Source of the DNA: CAZNPA01 sp964575095
GTDB taxonomy: Bacteria > Pseudomonadota > Alphaproteobacteria > Rickettsiales > SXRF01
NCBI GenBank assembly: GCA_964575095.1
Contig: CAZNPA010000003.1
Span: forward strand, 62,001-126,000
Length of the DNA stretch: 64,000 bases
Direction of reading: 5' to 3'
Each line of letters opens with the position of its first letter. Within the stretch, counting starts at the first letter, position 1. Of this stretch, positions 17,639 to 26,420 are shown piece by piece. The notes under the pieces are model-generated. The model did no database searches, was not told the DNA's origin, and worked only from the letters and a program-made list of their open reading frames with translations. Made by a program: the position numbers and the translations under genes.

Positions 17639-18427
17639 TTAAATTTCTTTCGCCTTCTTACCCTCCGCCGGGAAAATATCGGCGGCGTGGACATGCTGTT
17701 TTTTGCCGTTTTTCAGCGTGAGTATCAGGCTGCCGTCCTTGTCGATGCCTTCGGCGGTGCCGATGGCCTCACCGTCCGGCCAGCGCGCGGCGATAAGGTT
17801 CCCAAGCCCCCAGGCGTTGCGCATCCAGTAGGCACGGATGGGCGCAAAGCCCTGACCGTCCCAAACATTGTAGCCCTGAATAAAATGATGGATGAGGCGC
17901 GACAGCACGATTTTGGCGGAAACCAGATCGACGCCGGCTTCGGTCAGGCACGTGGCGGGAAAATCGGCATGCGGCGGGAAATTATCAATGTTGATGCCGA
18001 TACCGGCCGCCACCCACGTACCGCCGTTTTCGCCCTTGAACGATTCAAGCAGGATGCCGCCGACTTTTTTTCCGTCGAGCAGCACGTCGTTCGGCCATTT
18101 GCATTGCAGTTTTTTTCCCGGCGGCAACAGCGGCTTCATGGCATCGATGGCGGCCATCACCGCCACGAACGAAAGCTGCGGCAGTTCATTCATCGGTTTT
18201 TCCGGCTGCAGCAGGAAAGAAACAAACAAATTTCCCTCGCTGGAAACCCACTGGCGGCCCATGCGCCCCTTGCCGCCCGTCTGTTTCTTGGCCCAGATGA
18301 CGGCGCCGTGGCTGCCGCCGCTCTTGGCCAGCCGCTTGGCTTCTTCGTTGGTCGAATCGAGGCTGTCGAACGACAGCAGGTGGTAGCTGTTCAGAAGATT
18401 AGACACTTTATGTTTTTTTCCGGCCAT
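17639..18427 (-). CDS. birA: biotin-[acetyl-CoA-carboxylase] ligase
   Basis: Activates biotin with ATP and attaches it to the biotin carrier protein of acetyl-CoA carboxylase. The 262 residues cover the catalytic domain (DSTNEEAKRLA, GGKGRMGRQWVS for the biotinyl-AMP loop, KWPNDVLLDGKKVGGIL) and a C-terminal SH3-like domain. There is no N-terminal helix-turn-helix, so it is the monofunctional form and not a repressor. It starts one base after the nuoN stop; a birA-like gene at the end of the nuo/nqo cluster is also known in Paracoccus. Confidence 0.94.
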   Translation of the reverse strand: MAGKKHKVSNLLNSYHLLSFDSLDSTNEEAKRLAKSGGSHGAVIWAKKQTGGKGRMGRQWVSSEGNLFVSFLLQPEKPMNELPQLSFVAVMAAIDAMKPLLPPGKKLQCKWPNDVLLDGKKVGGILLESFKGENGGTWVAAGIGINIDNFPPHADFPATCLTEAGVDLVSAKIVLSRLIHHFIQGYNVWDGQGFAPIRAYWMRNAWGLGNLIAARWPDGEAIGTAEGIDKDGSLILTLKNGKKQHVHAADIFPAEGKKAKEI

Positions 18428-18428
18428 A

Positions 18429-19859
18429 TTATTTCAATATCGCTTTGGCGGCGGCGGCGGCGGCGGTTACCAGCGGCGCCGGCATCAGAAAGAATCCCAT
18501 CGTCACAACGGCCGAAGTGGCGATGACGGCACGCAGCAGGAGTGGTGAACGCGCATCGAAACCATAGACCGGCTCGTCGAAATACATGATCTTGACAATC
18601 CTGATATAGTAATAGCAGGCGATGACGCTGGTCAGCACGCCGGCCACAGCCAGCCATATGAGGCCGGCTTCAAGCGCCGCCAGCACGACGTACATCTTGC
18701 CAAAGAACCCGGCCAACGGCGGAATGCCCGCCATCGAGAACATGAATATCGCCAACGCCAGCGCCATCACCGGCTGCGTTTCGGAAAGCCCGGACAGGTC
18801 TTTGATGTCCTCGACCGGCTGGCCGCTGCGGCGCATCAGAAGCACGCAACCGAATGCGCCGGCGCTCATGAATACATAAAGGCCGAGATAGATCAGCATC
18901 GCCTGCACACCTGCGGCGTTGTCCGCTGCCACGCCAATCAGCATGAATCCGGCATGGCCGATCGAGCTATAGGCCAGGAGGCGTTTGATATTGGTCTGGC
19001 GGATGGCGGCCAACGCGCCCACAGCCATCGATGCCACCGCCGCCAGCGCGATCACCGGCTGCCAGCTGATATAGAGAGCGCCGAACGGCTGCAGCAGCAC
19101 GCGCGCGAATAGCGCCAGCGCCGCGACCTTGGATGCCGTGGCGAAGAATGCGGTGACCGGCGTCGGCGCGCCCTCGTACACGTCCGGCGTCCACATGTGA
19201 AACGGCGCCGCCGATACTTTGAAGCAGAAGGCGACGATGATCAGCACCAATCCTAAAATCACGCCCTTGTTGGCGGCATTGGCGGCGAACAATACCGCCA
19301 GCGTTTCAAAGCCGGTGCTGCCGGAAAAGCCATAGACGAACGAGATGCCGAGCAGCAGCATCCCCGACGCCAGCGCGCCGAGCACGAAATATTTCAATCC
19401 GGCTTCCGACGATTTGGTGTGGTCGCGCTCGAAGGCGGCCAGCACGTAAAGCGCCAGGCTCGACATTTCAAGCCCCATGTACAGCGCCAGAAAATCGTTG
19501 GCCGAGATCATCAGCATCATGCCGAGGATGGCAAACAGCATCAGCACCACGAACTCGAACGGCCTGCCGCCGTTTTCCGTCAGCCAGCCGGAGGAAAGGC
19601 AAAGCGTCATCGCTCCGGCCAGAAGCACCATGATCTTGGCGAATGAAGTGAAGCTATTGGTGACGAACATGCCGTTCATGGCGGTGGCGGCGTAGGAATA
19701 GTTATTGCCGCTGATCCAGAGCGTGCCGCACAGAATCAGGACCGCGGCAATGATCAGCAGCATATTGGCGCGCTGGCCGCGGAAGACGCCGTAGAGCAGC
19801 AGCAGAATCGCGGCGGCGGCAAGATACAGTTCAGGCCACATGGCGCTCAGTCCGGTCAT
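18429..19859 (-). CDS. nuoN: NADH-quinone oxidoreductase subunit N
   Basis: One of the three Mrp-antiporter-like proton-pumping subunits of complex I, 476 residues with about 14 membrane helices. Visible landmarks are YMGLEMSSLALYVLAAF (the conserved glutamate of helix 5), AAPFHMWTPDVYEGAPTP, and the lysine of helix 8 in IRQTNIKRLLAYSSIGHAGF. It is the last nuo gene, overlapping nuoM by four bases. Confidence 0.96.
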   Translation of the reverse strand: MTGLSAMWPELYLAAAAILLLLYGVFRGQRANMLLIIAAVLILCGTLWISGNNYSYAATAMNGMFVTNSFTSFAKIMVLLAGAMTLCLSSGWLTENGGRPFEFVVLMLFAILGMMLMISANDFLALYMGLEMSSLALYVLAAFERDHTKSSEAGLKYFVLGALASGMLLLGISFVYGFSGSTGFETLAVLFAANAANKGVILGLVLIIVAFCFKVSAAPFHMWTPDVYEGAPTPVTAFFATASKVAALALFARVLLQPFGALYISWQPVIALAAVASMAVGALAAIRQTNIKRLLAYSSIGHAGFMLIGVAADNAAGVQAMLIYLGLYVFMSAGAFGCVLLMRRSGQPVEDIKDLSGLSETQPVMALALAIFMFSMAGIPPLAGFFGKMYVVLAALEAGLIWLAVAGVLTSVIACYYYIRIVKIMYFDEPVYGFDARSPLLLRAVIATSAVVTMGFFLMPAPLVTAAAAAAKAILK

Positions 19860-21337
19860 GGCGTTGCTCCCGCCGATACTTGTTTAAGCAGATTATTCAC
19901 CGACGCCTCCATGGCGCTGAAATACGGTTTGGGATAAATGCCCATCCACATGACGATGAGCGCGATCGGGATGAAAATAGTCATTTCGCGCGCGCCGATA
20001 TCGGTCATGCGCCGCACTTCGTCATTGGCGATGTCGCCGAAGACAACGCGGCGGTAGAGCCACAGCATGTACGCAGCGCCCAGCACGACGCCGGTGGCCG
20101 CCAGCGCCGCAACGGCGGTATTGACTTTGAATGCGCCGAGCAGCACTAAAAATTCGCCGATGAATCCGGACGTCGTCGGCAGCCCGACCGAGGCCATGGT
20201 GAAGATCATGAACATCAGCGCGTATTTGGGCATGACGTTGACGACGCCGCCGTAGCGCTTGATGTCGCGCGTGTGCATGCGGTCATAGACGACGCCGACG
20301 CAGAGGAACAGCGCGCCGGACACGAGGCCGTGGCTGAGGCACTGGATGATCGCGCCTTCGATGCCCTGCGCCGTGAAGGTAAAAATACCGATGGTGACGA
20401 AACCCATATGCGCCACCGACGAATAGGCGATTAGTTTTTTCATGTCGGTCTGCATCAGTGCCACCAGCGACGTATAGATCACGGCGACAAGGCTGAGGCC
20501 GAATATCAGCGGCGTGAAATAATGCGAGGCGTCGGGCAGCATGGGGAGCGAGAACCGCAGGAAGCCGTACGCGCCCATTTTGAGCAAAATACCCGCCAGA
20601 ATTACGGAACCGGCGGTGGGCGCCTGCACGTGCGCATCGGGCAGCCACGTATGCACCGGCCACATCGGCACCTTGACCGCAAACGACGCCAGCATGGCGA
20701 GGAACAGCCATTTCTGCACGCCGTGGTCGAGCTTCGGCGCCATGGCCATCAATTCCGGAATGCTGGTGGTGTGGAAGGTGAGATACAAATAAACGATGGC
20801 GATTAAAAACAGCACCGAGCCCAGGAGCGTATAGAGGAAAAACTTATAGGCGGCGTAGACGCGGTTGTTGCCGCCCCAGATGCCGATGATGAGATACATC
20901 GGTATCAGCATGCCTTCGAACATCAGGTAAAAGAGCATGGCGTCTAGGGCACAGAATACGCCGACGACGAACGATTCCAATATCAGGAAGTTCACCATGA
21001 ACCCGCGCGTGCGCGTGGTGATCGATTCCCAGCTGCACAGGATGCAAATCGGCATCAGGAACGTCGTGAGCAGCACCAGAAACAATGAAATGCCGTCGAT
21101 GCCCAGATAATAATTGATGTTGAGCCCGACGAACCAGCTGTATTTTTCGACGAACTGGAAATCGGCCGTGCCGCCGTCGAACCCGACCCACAGGAACAAC
21201 GAAATGAAGAAGGTGAGCAACGTCGTGAACAGCGATATGTAACGCGCCTCGGAGGCCGCCCGCGCGTCATCGCCGCGCGTGAAAATCAATATCATCGCCG
21301 CGCCGAGGAGAGGGAGGAGGATGAGCGTTGTCAGCAT
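19856..21337 (-). CDS. nuoM: NADH-quinone oxidoreductase subunit M
   Basis: Second antiporter-like membrane subunit of complex I, 493 residues. Landmarks: GIDGISLFLVLLTTF near residue 90, YLMFEGMLIPMYLIIGIWG with the helix-5 glutamate, KVPMWPVHTWLPDAHVQAPT, and QTDMKKLIAYSSVAHMGFV with the helix-8 lysine. It begins 16 bases after nuoL and overlaps nuoN by four bases. Confidence 0.97.
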   Translation of the reverse strand: MLTTLILLPLLGAAMILIFTRGDDARAASEARYISLFTTLLTFFISLFLWVGFDGGTADFQFVEKYSWFVGLNINYYLGIDGISLFLVLLTTFLMPICILCSWESITTRTRGFMVNFLILESFVVGVFCALDAMLFYLMFEGMLIPMYLIIGIWGGNNRVYAAYKFFLYTLLGSVLFLIAIVYLYLTFHTTSIPELMAMAPKLDHGVQKWLFLAMLASFAVKVPMWPVHTWLPDAHVQAPTAGSVILAGILLKMGAYGFLRFSLPMLPDASHYFTPLIFGLSLVAVIYTSLVALMQTDMKKLIAYSSVAHMGFVTIGIFTFTAQGIEGAIIQCLSHGLVSGALFLCVGVVYDRMHTRDIKRYGGVVNVMPKYALMFMIFTMASVGLPTTSGFIGEFLVLLGAFKVNTAVAALAATGVVLGAAYMLWLYRRVVFGDIANDEVRRMTDIGAREMTIFIPIALIVMWMGIYPKPYFSAMEASVNNLLKQVSAGATP

Positions 21338-21353
21338 GTCTGGATTTCTCCCG

Positions 21354-23279
21354 TCATTTAAACACCACCCAGGTTACGATGAATAAAAATCCAAGCAACA
21401 TGGCAAAAGCATAATGATAAACGTAGCCGGTCTGCAGGCGGCTGACGCGACTGGCAAAGAGCGACGCGAGCATCGCCGAGCCGTTGACGAATACGCCGTC
21501 AACGATGGTTTCATCCCAGAATTTCCATAAATACTGGCCGAAGCGTTTGGCCGGCTTGACTAGCGTTGCATCGTAGAATTCGTCGAAATACCATTTGTTG
21601 AGCAGGAAGCGGTAAAGCCACGGCGCGCGCGCCGCCAGCATCGCCGGAACCGCCGGACTGTCGATATACATATACCACGCCAGCGCGATGCCGGAGAGCG
21701 CCAGAAGCAGCGGCAGCACTCCCACCCACATCGCCACGTGGTGCGCTTTTTCCATCGCCTCGTTGGCCGCCAGCGACGCCTGCCAGAATTCACCTTCCGG
21801 CGATACCAAGCCCAGCGCATGATAACCGATGATTCCGGCGAACACGGCGCCCAGCGCGAGCAGCGCCAGCGGTGCCAGCATGATCGGCGGCGATTCGTGC
21901 ACGTGGCTCATGACGTCTTTACTGGCGCGCGGCTTGCCGTGGAAGGTCATAAAAATCAGGCGCCAGGAATAAAACGCCGTCATGAAGGCGGCGGCAATGC
22001 CTAAGTAGAAAGCGATTTTCCCGACGTTGCCGCCGGCATAAGCCGCCTCCAAAATCATATCTTTTGAATAGTATCCGGCGAAGAACGGGATACCAGCCAG
22101 CGCCAGCGAGCCGATCCACATATAGGCATAGGTCACCGGCATCAGGCGCCAGATGCCACCCATCTTGCGCATGTCCTGCTCGCCCGACATGCCGTGAATG
22201 ACCGATCCGGCGCCGAGGAAAAGCAGCGCCTTGAAAAACGCATGCGTCATCAGGTGGAAAATAGCGGCGCCGTACGCGCCGACGCCGCACGCAAAGAACA
22301 TATAGCCAAGCTGCGAGCAGGTCGAATAGGCGATGACGCGCTTGATGTCGTTTTGCACCAGGCCGACCGTCGCCGCGAAAAACGCCGTCGCCGCGCCGAT
22401 GAGGCACACAACCGCCATCGCCATCGACGATAAATCGAACAGCGGCGACAGCCGCGCCACCATGAACACGCCCGCCGTCACCATCGTCGCGGCATGGATG
22501 AGCGCCGAGACCGGCGTCGGGCCTTCCATCGCGTCGGGGAGCCATGTGTGCAAGCCGAGCTGCGCCGATTTGCCCATGGCGCCGATGAATAATAAAATAC
22601 AGATCAGCGTCATCGCCGGGAAATCAATGCCTAAGAACCGCATCGTGTCATCCGCATGTTTAGGCGCATCGGCAAAGATGGGGTCAAAATAAATCGTGCC
22701 GAACAGCACGAATACGGCAAAAATTCCCAGCGCGAAACCGAAATCGCCGACGCGGTTGACGAGGAACGCCTTGATGGCCGCCGCATTGGCTTCCGGCTTT
22801 TTATACCAAAACCCAATCAGCAAATAAGAACACAAGCCCACGCCTTCCCAGCCGACGAAAAGCTGCGCCAGGTTGTCCGACGTCACCAACATCAGCATGA
22901 AGAACGTAAACAGCGAGAGATAGGCCATGAAGCGCGGCTGGTGCTCGTCATGGCTCATGTAGCCGACCGAATAAAGATGCACCACCGCCGACACCCACGT
23001 CACCACCACCAGCATTATCGCCGTCAACGCATCGACGCGCAGCAGCCAGTCGACGGAGAAATCGCCCGACGTAATCCACGTCAGCACCGGTATCTTATAG
23101 ACCAGCTCGCCATGTCCGGCGACAGCGGCGAATTCCCTGAACACCAATCCGGAAAATATCGCCGACAGCACCATCGCGCCGCAGGTGATGCGCTGCGCCA
23201 CCGCCGGAGAAATCACACGCACGGAAAGACCTACGATCAGCGCGGCAAGCAGTGGAAGGAATACGATGAGTTGAATCAT
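21354..23279 (-). CDS. nuoL: NADH-quinone oxidoreductase subunit L
   Basis: The distal proton-pumping subunit, 641 residues, about 16 membrane helices including the lateral amphipathic helix near the C-terminus. Landmarks: VGWEGVGLCSYLLIGFW (helix-5 glutamate), AQLGLHTWLPDAMEGPTPVS, LVQNDIKRVIAYSTCSQLG (helix-8 lysine) and PFFAGYYSKD. It starts one base after the nuoK stop. Confidence 0.97.
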   Translation of the reverse strand: MIQLIVFLPLLAALIVGLSVRVISPAVAQRITCGAMVLSAIFSGLVFREFAAVAGHGELVYKIPVLTWITSGDFSVDWLLRVDALTAIMLVVVTWVSAVVHLYSVGYMSHDEHQPRFMAYLSLFTFFMLMLVTSDNLAQLFVGWEGVGLCSYLLIGFWYKKPEANAAAIKAFLVNRVGDFGFALGIFAVFVLFGTIYFDPIFADAPKHADDTMRFLGIDFPAMTLICILLFIGAMGKSAQLGLHTWLPDAMEGPTPVSALIHAATMVTAGVFMVARLSPLFDLSSMAMAVVCLIGAATAFFAATVGLVQNDIKRVIAYSTCSQLGYMFFACGVGAYGAAIFHLMTHAFFKALLFLGAGSVIHGMSGEQDMRKMGGIWRLMPVTYAYMWIGSLALAGIPFFAGYYSKDMILEAAYAGGNVGKIAFYLGIAAAFMTAFYSWRLIFMTFHGKPRASKDVMSHVHESPPIMLAPLALLALGAVFAGIIGYHALGLVSPEGEFWQASLAANEAMEKAHHVAMWVGVLPLLLALSGIALAWYMYIDSPAVPAMLAARAPWLYRFLLNKWYFDEFYDATLVKPAKRFGQYLWKFWDETIVDGVFVNGSAMLASLFASRVSRLQTGYVYHYAFAMLLGFLFIVTWVVFK

Positions 23280-23280
23280 G

Positions 23281-23607
23281 CTAGCCTCTCATCATATGGA
23301 TATCTTCCACGGCAATGCTGCCGCGGTTCCTAAAATAGACGACGAGAATCGCAAGGCCGATGGCAGCTTCAGCGGCGGCCACCGTCAGCACGAACATGGC
23401 GAACACCTGGCCGGTCAAGTCCCCCAGCGCCACCGAGAAGGCGACGAAATTGATATTGACCGCAAGCAATATCAGCTCGATCGACATCAATATCGTAATC
23501 ACGTTTTTGCGGTTGAGGAATATACCGGCGACACCCAGCGTGAACAGCAGGCTGGATACGATGAGATAATGGATGATGCCGATATCGCCGAAGAAATGCT
23601 GCGTCAT
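23281..23607 (-). CDS. nuoK: NADH-quinone oxidoreductase subunit K
   Basis: A 108-residue membrane subunit with three helices. The two buried glutamates needed for proton transfer are seen in ILMSIELILLAVN and VAAAEAAIGLAI. It is a few residues longer than the usual 100-102 because of the N-terminal MTQHFFGD. It overlaps nuoJ by four bases. Confidence 0.96.
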   Translation of the reverse strand: MTQHFFGDIGIIHYLIVSSLLFTLGVAGIFLNRKNVITILMSIELILLAVNINFVAFSVALGDLTGQVFAMFVLTVAAAEAAIGLAILVVYFRNRGSIAVEDIHMMRG

Positions 23608-24224
23608 ATCCCCTGCCCCGATTTCACTTTGATATTCTCGACACTGTTGGCTCGCTTGCGCGAGGTCTGCCCGGCGACGCTCTGGCGGCGCACGCCACCG
23701 CGGTGGCGCAACGTCAGCACGATGGCGCCGATCATGGCGATCAGCAAAATAATTCCCGCCATCTGGAACGGATAAAAATACCAGGTATATAAAATATTGC
23801 CGATGGCCTGAGTGTTGTTAGTCTGCTCGCTGGCAGGAATCACGTGCCGCGCAGCGACGGTGGCCAGCGGCGCGTGCAGCGTCATCAGGAATACCGCCAG
23901 GAGCTCGGCGAACAATAACCCCGCCACGCTTGCCCCCACCGGCAGATATTTAAGGAACCCCTGCCGCAGTTCGGCAAAATTGATATCGAGCATCATGACC
24001 ACGAACAGGAACAAGACCGCCACCGCGCCGACATAGACGATGACCAAAATCATAGCGATGAACTCGGCGCCCAAGAGCACGAACAGCCCCGCCGAATTGA
24101 AAAACGCCAATATCAAAAACAGCACTGAATGCACGGGATTTTTCGACGAAATCACCATCAACCCCGACGCCACGACCATGCCGGAGAAAATATAAAAGAG
24201 AATGGTGGGAATGAGTTCAGCCAT
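23604..24224 (-). CDS. nuoJ: NADH-quinone oxidoreductase subunit J
   Basis: A 206-residue membrane subunit with five helices; the conserved segment containing IVYVGAVAVLFLFVVMML carries the pi-bulge helix 3 of the E-channel. The C-terminal tail after the last helix is basic and polar. The ATG is directly next to the nuoI stop with no gap, and the stop overlaps nuoK (ATGA). Confidence 0.95.
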   Translation of the reverse strand: MAELIPTILFYIFSGMVVASGLMVISSKNPVHSVLFLILAFFNSAGLFVLLGAEFIAMILVIVYVGAVAVLFLFVVMMLDINFAELRQGFLKYLPVGASVAGLLFAELLAVFLMTLHAPLATVAARHVIPASEQTNNTQAIGNILYTWYFYPFQMAGIILLIAMIGAIVLTLRHRGGVRRQSVAGQTSRKRANSVENIKVKSGQGI

Positions 24225-24713
24225 TTATCTATACTCCGCATCCGCCTTCAAGTTTGCGGCTATCGCCGGTTCCCAGCGGTCGCCGTTAGCCAGCAGTTTG
24301 TCTTTGTTGTAAAATAATTCCTCGCGCGTCTCGGCGGCAAATTCGAAATTGGGTCCTTCGACGATGGCGTCGACCGGGCACGCTTCCTGGCAATAGCCGC
24401 AATAGATGCACTTGGTCATGTCGATGTCGTAACGCGTCGTGCGGCGGCTGCCGTCGTCGCGCTCCTCGGCCTCAATGGTGATCGCCTGCGCCGGGCAGAT
24501 CGCCTCGCACAGCTTGCAGGCGATGCAGCGTTCCTCGCCGTTGGCATAGCGCCGGAGCGCGTGCTCACCGCGGAAACGCGGGGAAAGCGGGCCTTTTTCG
24601 TAAGGGTAATTGATCGTCACCGACCGCTTGAACATGTATTTCAGCGTGATGCCGAACCCCCTCACCAGTTCCACGAGCAGGAAGCTGCGCGCCGTCCTAT
24701 CGAGCCATGCCAT
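24225..24713 (-). CDS. nuoI: NADH-quinone oxidoreductase subunit I
   Basis: The 162-residue ferredoxin-like subunit that carries clusters N6a and N6b. Both 4Fe-4S motifs are intact: CIACKLCEAICP and CIYCGYCQEACP. The N-terminus (WLDRTARSFLLVELVRGF) is the membrane-associated helix typical of the alphaproteobacterial and mitochondrial forms. Its first 17 bases lie inside the end of the dedA-like gene, so it is translated in overlap with an unrelated membrane protein and not directly after nuoH. Confidence 0.96.
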   Translation of the reverse strand: MAWLDRTARSFLLVELVRGFGITLKYMFKRSVTINYPYEKGPLSPRFRGEHALRRYANGEERCIACKLCEAICPAQAITIEAEERDDGSRRTTRYDIDMTKCIYCGYCQEACPVDAIVEGPNFEFAAETREELFYNKDKLLANGDRWEPAIAANLKADAEYR

Positions 24714-25401
24714 CGCGGTCTCCTTTGCGTTTACGCCGTTGACGCCTTAGATACATGCCGACCATCAATACGACAAGCGCCAATGCCGCCGTCGTGATGT
24801 ACGGCATGTAGCGATGCACCAATTCTTCGTTGCCGCCGATGATATAGCCGACGGCGACCAGCACCGCCATCCAGATCGCGCCGCCGGCAGCGGTATAGAA
24901 GCAGAATTTCTTGACGTCCATGTGCGCAAGGCCCGCCGGGAACGAGATAAAATGGCGCAGGCCCGGTATCAGGCGGCCGGTGAAAATAGAGATCTCGCCG
25001 TGCTCGGCAAAAAATTTGTCGAGCTTATCCATCTTTTCATGACTGAACAAAAAATATTTGCCGTAGGCGTACATGAAACGCCGTCCATAATGATAGGCGA
25101 TGTAATAATTGAAGAGCGACCCGGCGACAGTGCCGACAATGCTGCAAAACAGGACCACAAACAGGTTCATTTCGCCCTGCTGCACCAGGTAGCCGGCCGG
25201 GATCATGGTCAGCTCGGCCGGTATGGGGACGAACGTGCTTTCGAGGAACGTCATGATGAGAATACCGGGATAGCCCAGCGCCTCGACAAAACCGACCAGC
25301 CAGTGCACAAAATGTTCGATGCCGCCCGCAACCTGCTCCGGCATGGCGGTGACATCGGGAATGGGCACATCCGGAAGTACCAGCGTGTTTTCATCGCTCA
25401 T
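24697..25401 (-). CDS. DedA/SNARE-associated-type membrane protein inside the nuo operon
   Basis: A 234-residue DedA-family protein. The family helps move lipids such as undecaprenyl phosphate or phosphatidylethanolamine across the inner membrane, driven by the proton-motive force. Family marks are ESTFVPIPAELTMIPAGYL, VGTVAGSLFNYYIAYHYGRR, the block around FTGRLIPGLRHFISFPAGL with its conserved arginines, and a basic C-terminal tail. GGAGG lies eight bases before the ATG at 25401, and that ATG overlaps the nuoH stop (ATGA); a longer frame to 25581 would overlap nuoH and is not used. Finding it between nuoH and nuoI is unusual. Confidence 0.9.
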   Translation of the reverse strand: MSDENTLVLPDVPIPDVTAMPEQVAGGIEHFVHWLVGFVEALGYPGILIMTFLESTFVPIPAELTMIPAGYLVQQGEMNLFVVLFCSIVGTVAGSLFNYYIAYHYGRRFMYAYGKYFLFSHEKMDKLDKFFAEHGEISIFTGRLIPGLRHFISFPAGLAHMDVKKFCFYTAAGGAIWMAVLVAVGYIIGGNEELVHRYMPYITTAALALVVLMVGMYLRRQRRKRKGDRDGMAR

Positions 25402-26420
25402 AATGCAACCTCCGGACGGAAATAAACAACATAGCCTGCAATCAGCACCACCCACAAGAGCGACAGCGGCAGGAACACTTTCCAGCCCAGGCGCATCAGT
25501 TGGTCGTAACGGTAGCGCGGCAGCGTCGCGCGCGCCCAGATGAACACGAACAGGCAGAATAATACTTTCGCCACGAACCACACCAGCCCCGGCAGCAGCG
25601 TGAACGGCTCGGCGTCGAACATCGGCTGCCAGCCGCCCAGGAACAGAATCGTCGTCATGCCGCTCATTAAAATCATGTTGGCGTATTCGCCGAGAAAGAA
25701 GAGCGCGAAGCTCATCGACGAATATTCGACGTTATAACCCGCGACCAGCTCCGCTTCCGCTTCCGGCAAGTCGAAGGGATGACGGTTGGTTTCAGCGAGG
25801 CCGGAGATGAAAAACACGATGAACATCGGGAACAATACCCCGAACGCGTGCCAGTGCGCGATGCCGCCCGCCTGCGCGCGCACGACATCGCCCAGATTAA
25901 GCGAGCCGACCATCAGGAGCACCGTCACGATCACAAACCCGATCGAGACTTCGTAAGAAACCATCTGTGCGCTGGAGCGTATGGCGCCGAGGAATGCGTA
26001 TTTCGAGTTGCTCGCCCAGCCGGCCATGATGATGCCGTAGACGCCGAGCGACGAGATAGCGAAGAGATACAACACGCCGACATTGATGTTGGCGATGACG
26101 AACGTCGGCGTCACCGGGATCACCGCCCAGCCGAGCAGCGCCAACGCAAACGTCAGCATCGGCGCAATCAGGAAAATAATTTTATTGGCCTGCCGCGGCA
26201 GGATTGTTTCCTTTAAAATGAGCTTGAGCCCGTCGGCAAATGGCTGCAGCAGCCCCATGAATCCGACGACGTTGGGGCCCTTCCGAAGCTGCATCGCCGC
26301 AATCACCTTACGCTCCCAGTAGGTCAGCATCGCCACGCAAATAATCAGCGGCACCACCAGCAATAAAATATCGCCGAGGACAACCAGCAGCGGCCAGACC
26401 ATGGTGATGAATTCTTCCAT
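25398..26420 (-). CDS. nuoH: NADH-quinone oxidoreductase subunit H
   Basis: The 340-residue membrane subunit that forms the quinone chamber with NuoB and NuoD; eight helices. Landmarks: YWERKVIAAMQLRKGPNVVG, the acidic loop ETNRHPFDLPEAEAELVAGY, and WARATLPRYRYDQLM near the C-terminus. It starts directly after the nuoG stop. The next gene is the DedA-type insertion, overlapped by four bases, and not nuoI. Confidence 0.97.
   Translation of the reverse strand: MEEFITMVWPLLVVLGDILLLVVPLIICVAMLTYWERKVIAAMQLRKGPNVVGFMGLLQPFADGLKLILKETILPRQANKIIFLIAPMLTFALALLGWAVIPVTPTFVIANINVGVLYLFAISSLGVYGIIMAGWASNSKYAFLGAIRSSAQMVSYEVSIGFVIVTVLLMVGSLNLGDVVRAQAGGIAHWHAFGVLFPMFIVFFISGLAETNRHPFDLPEAEAELVAGYNVEYSSMSFALFFLGEYANMILMSGMTTILFLGGWQPMFDAEPFTLLPGLVWFVAKVLFCLFVFIWARATLPRYRYDQLMRLGWKVFLPLSLLWVVLIAGYVVYFRPEVAL

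Noticed and set aside
24697..25581. 294-residue form of the DedA protein
   Set aside because: The extra 60 residues lie inside nuoH in another frame, have shadow composition, and the internal ATG at 25401 has a strong GGAGG site.
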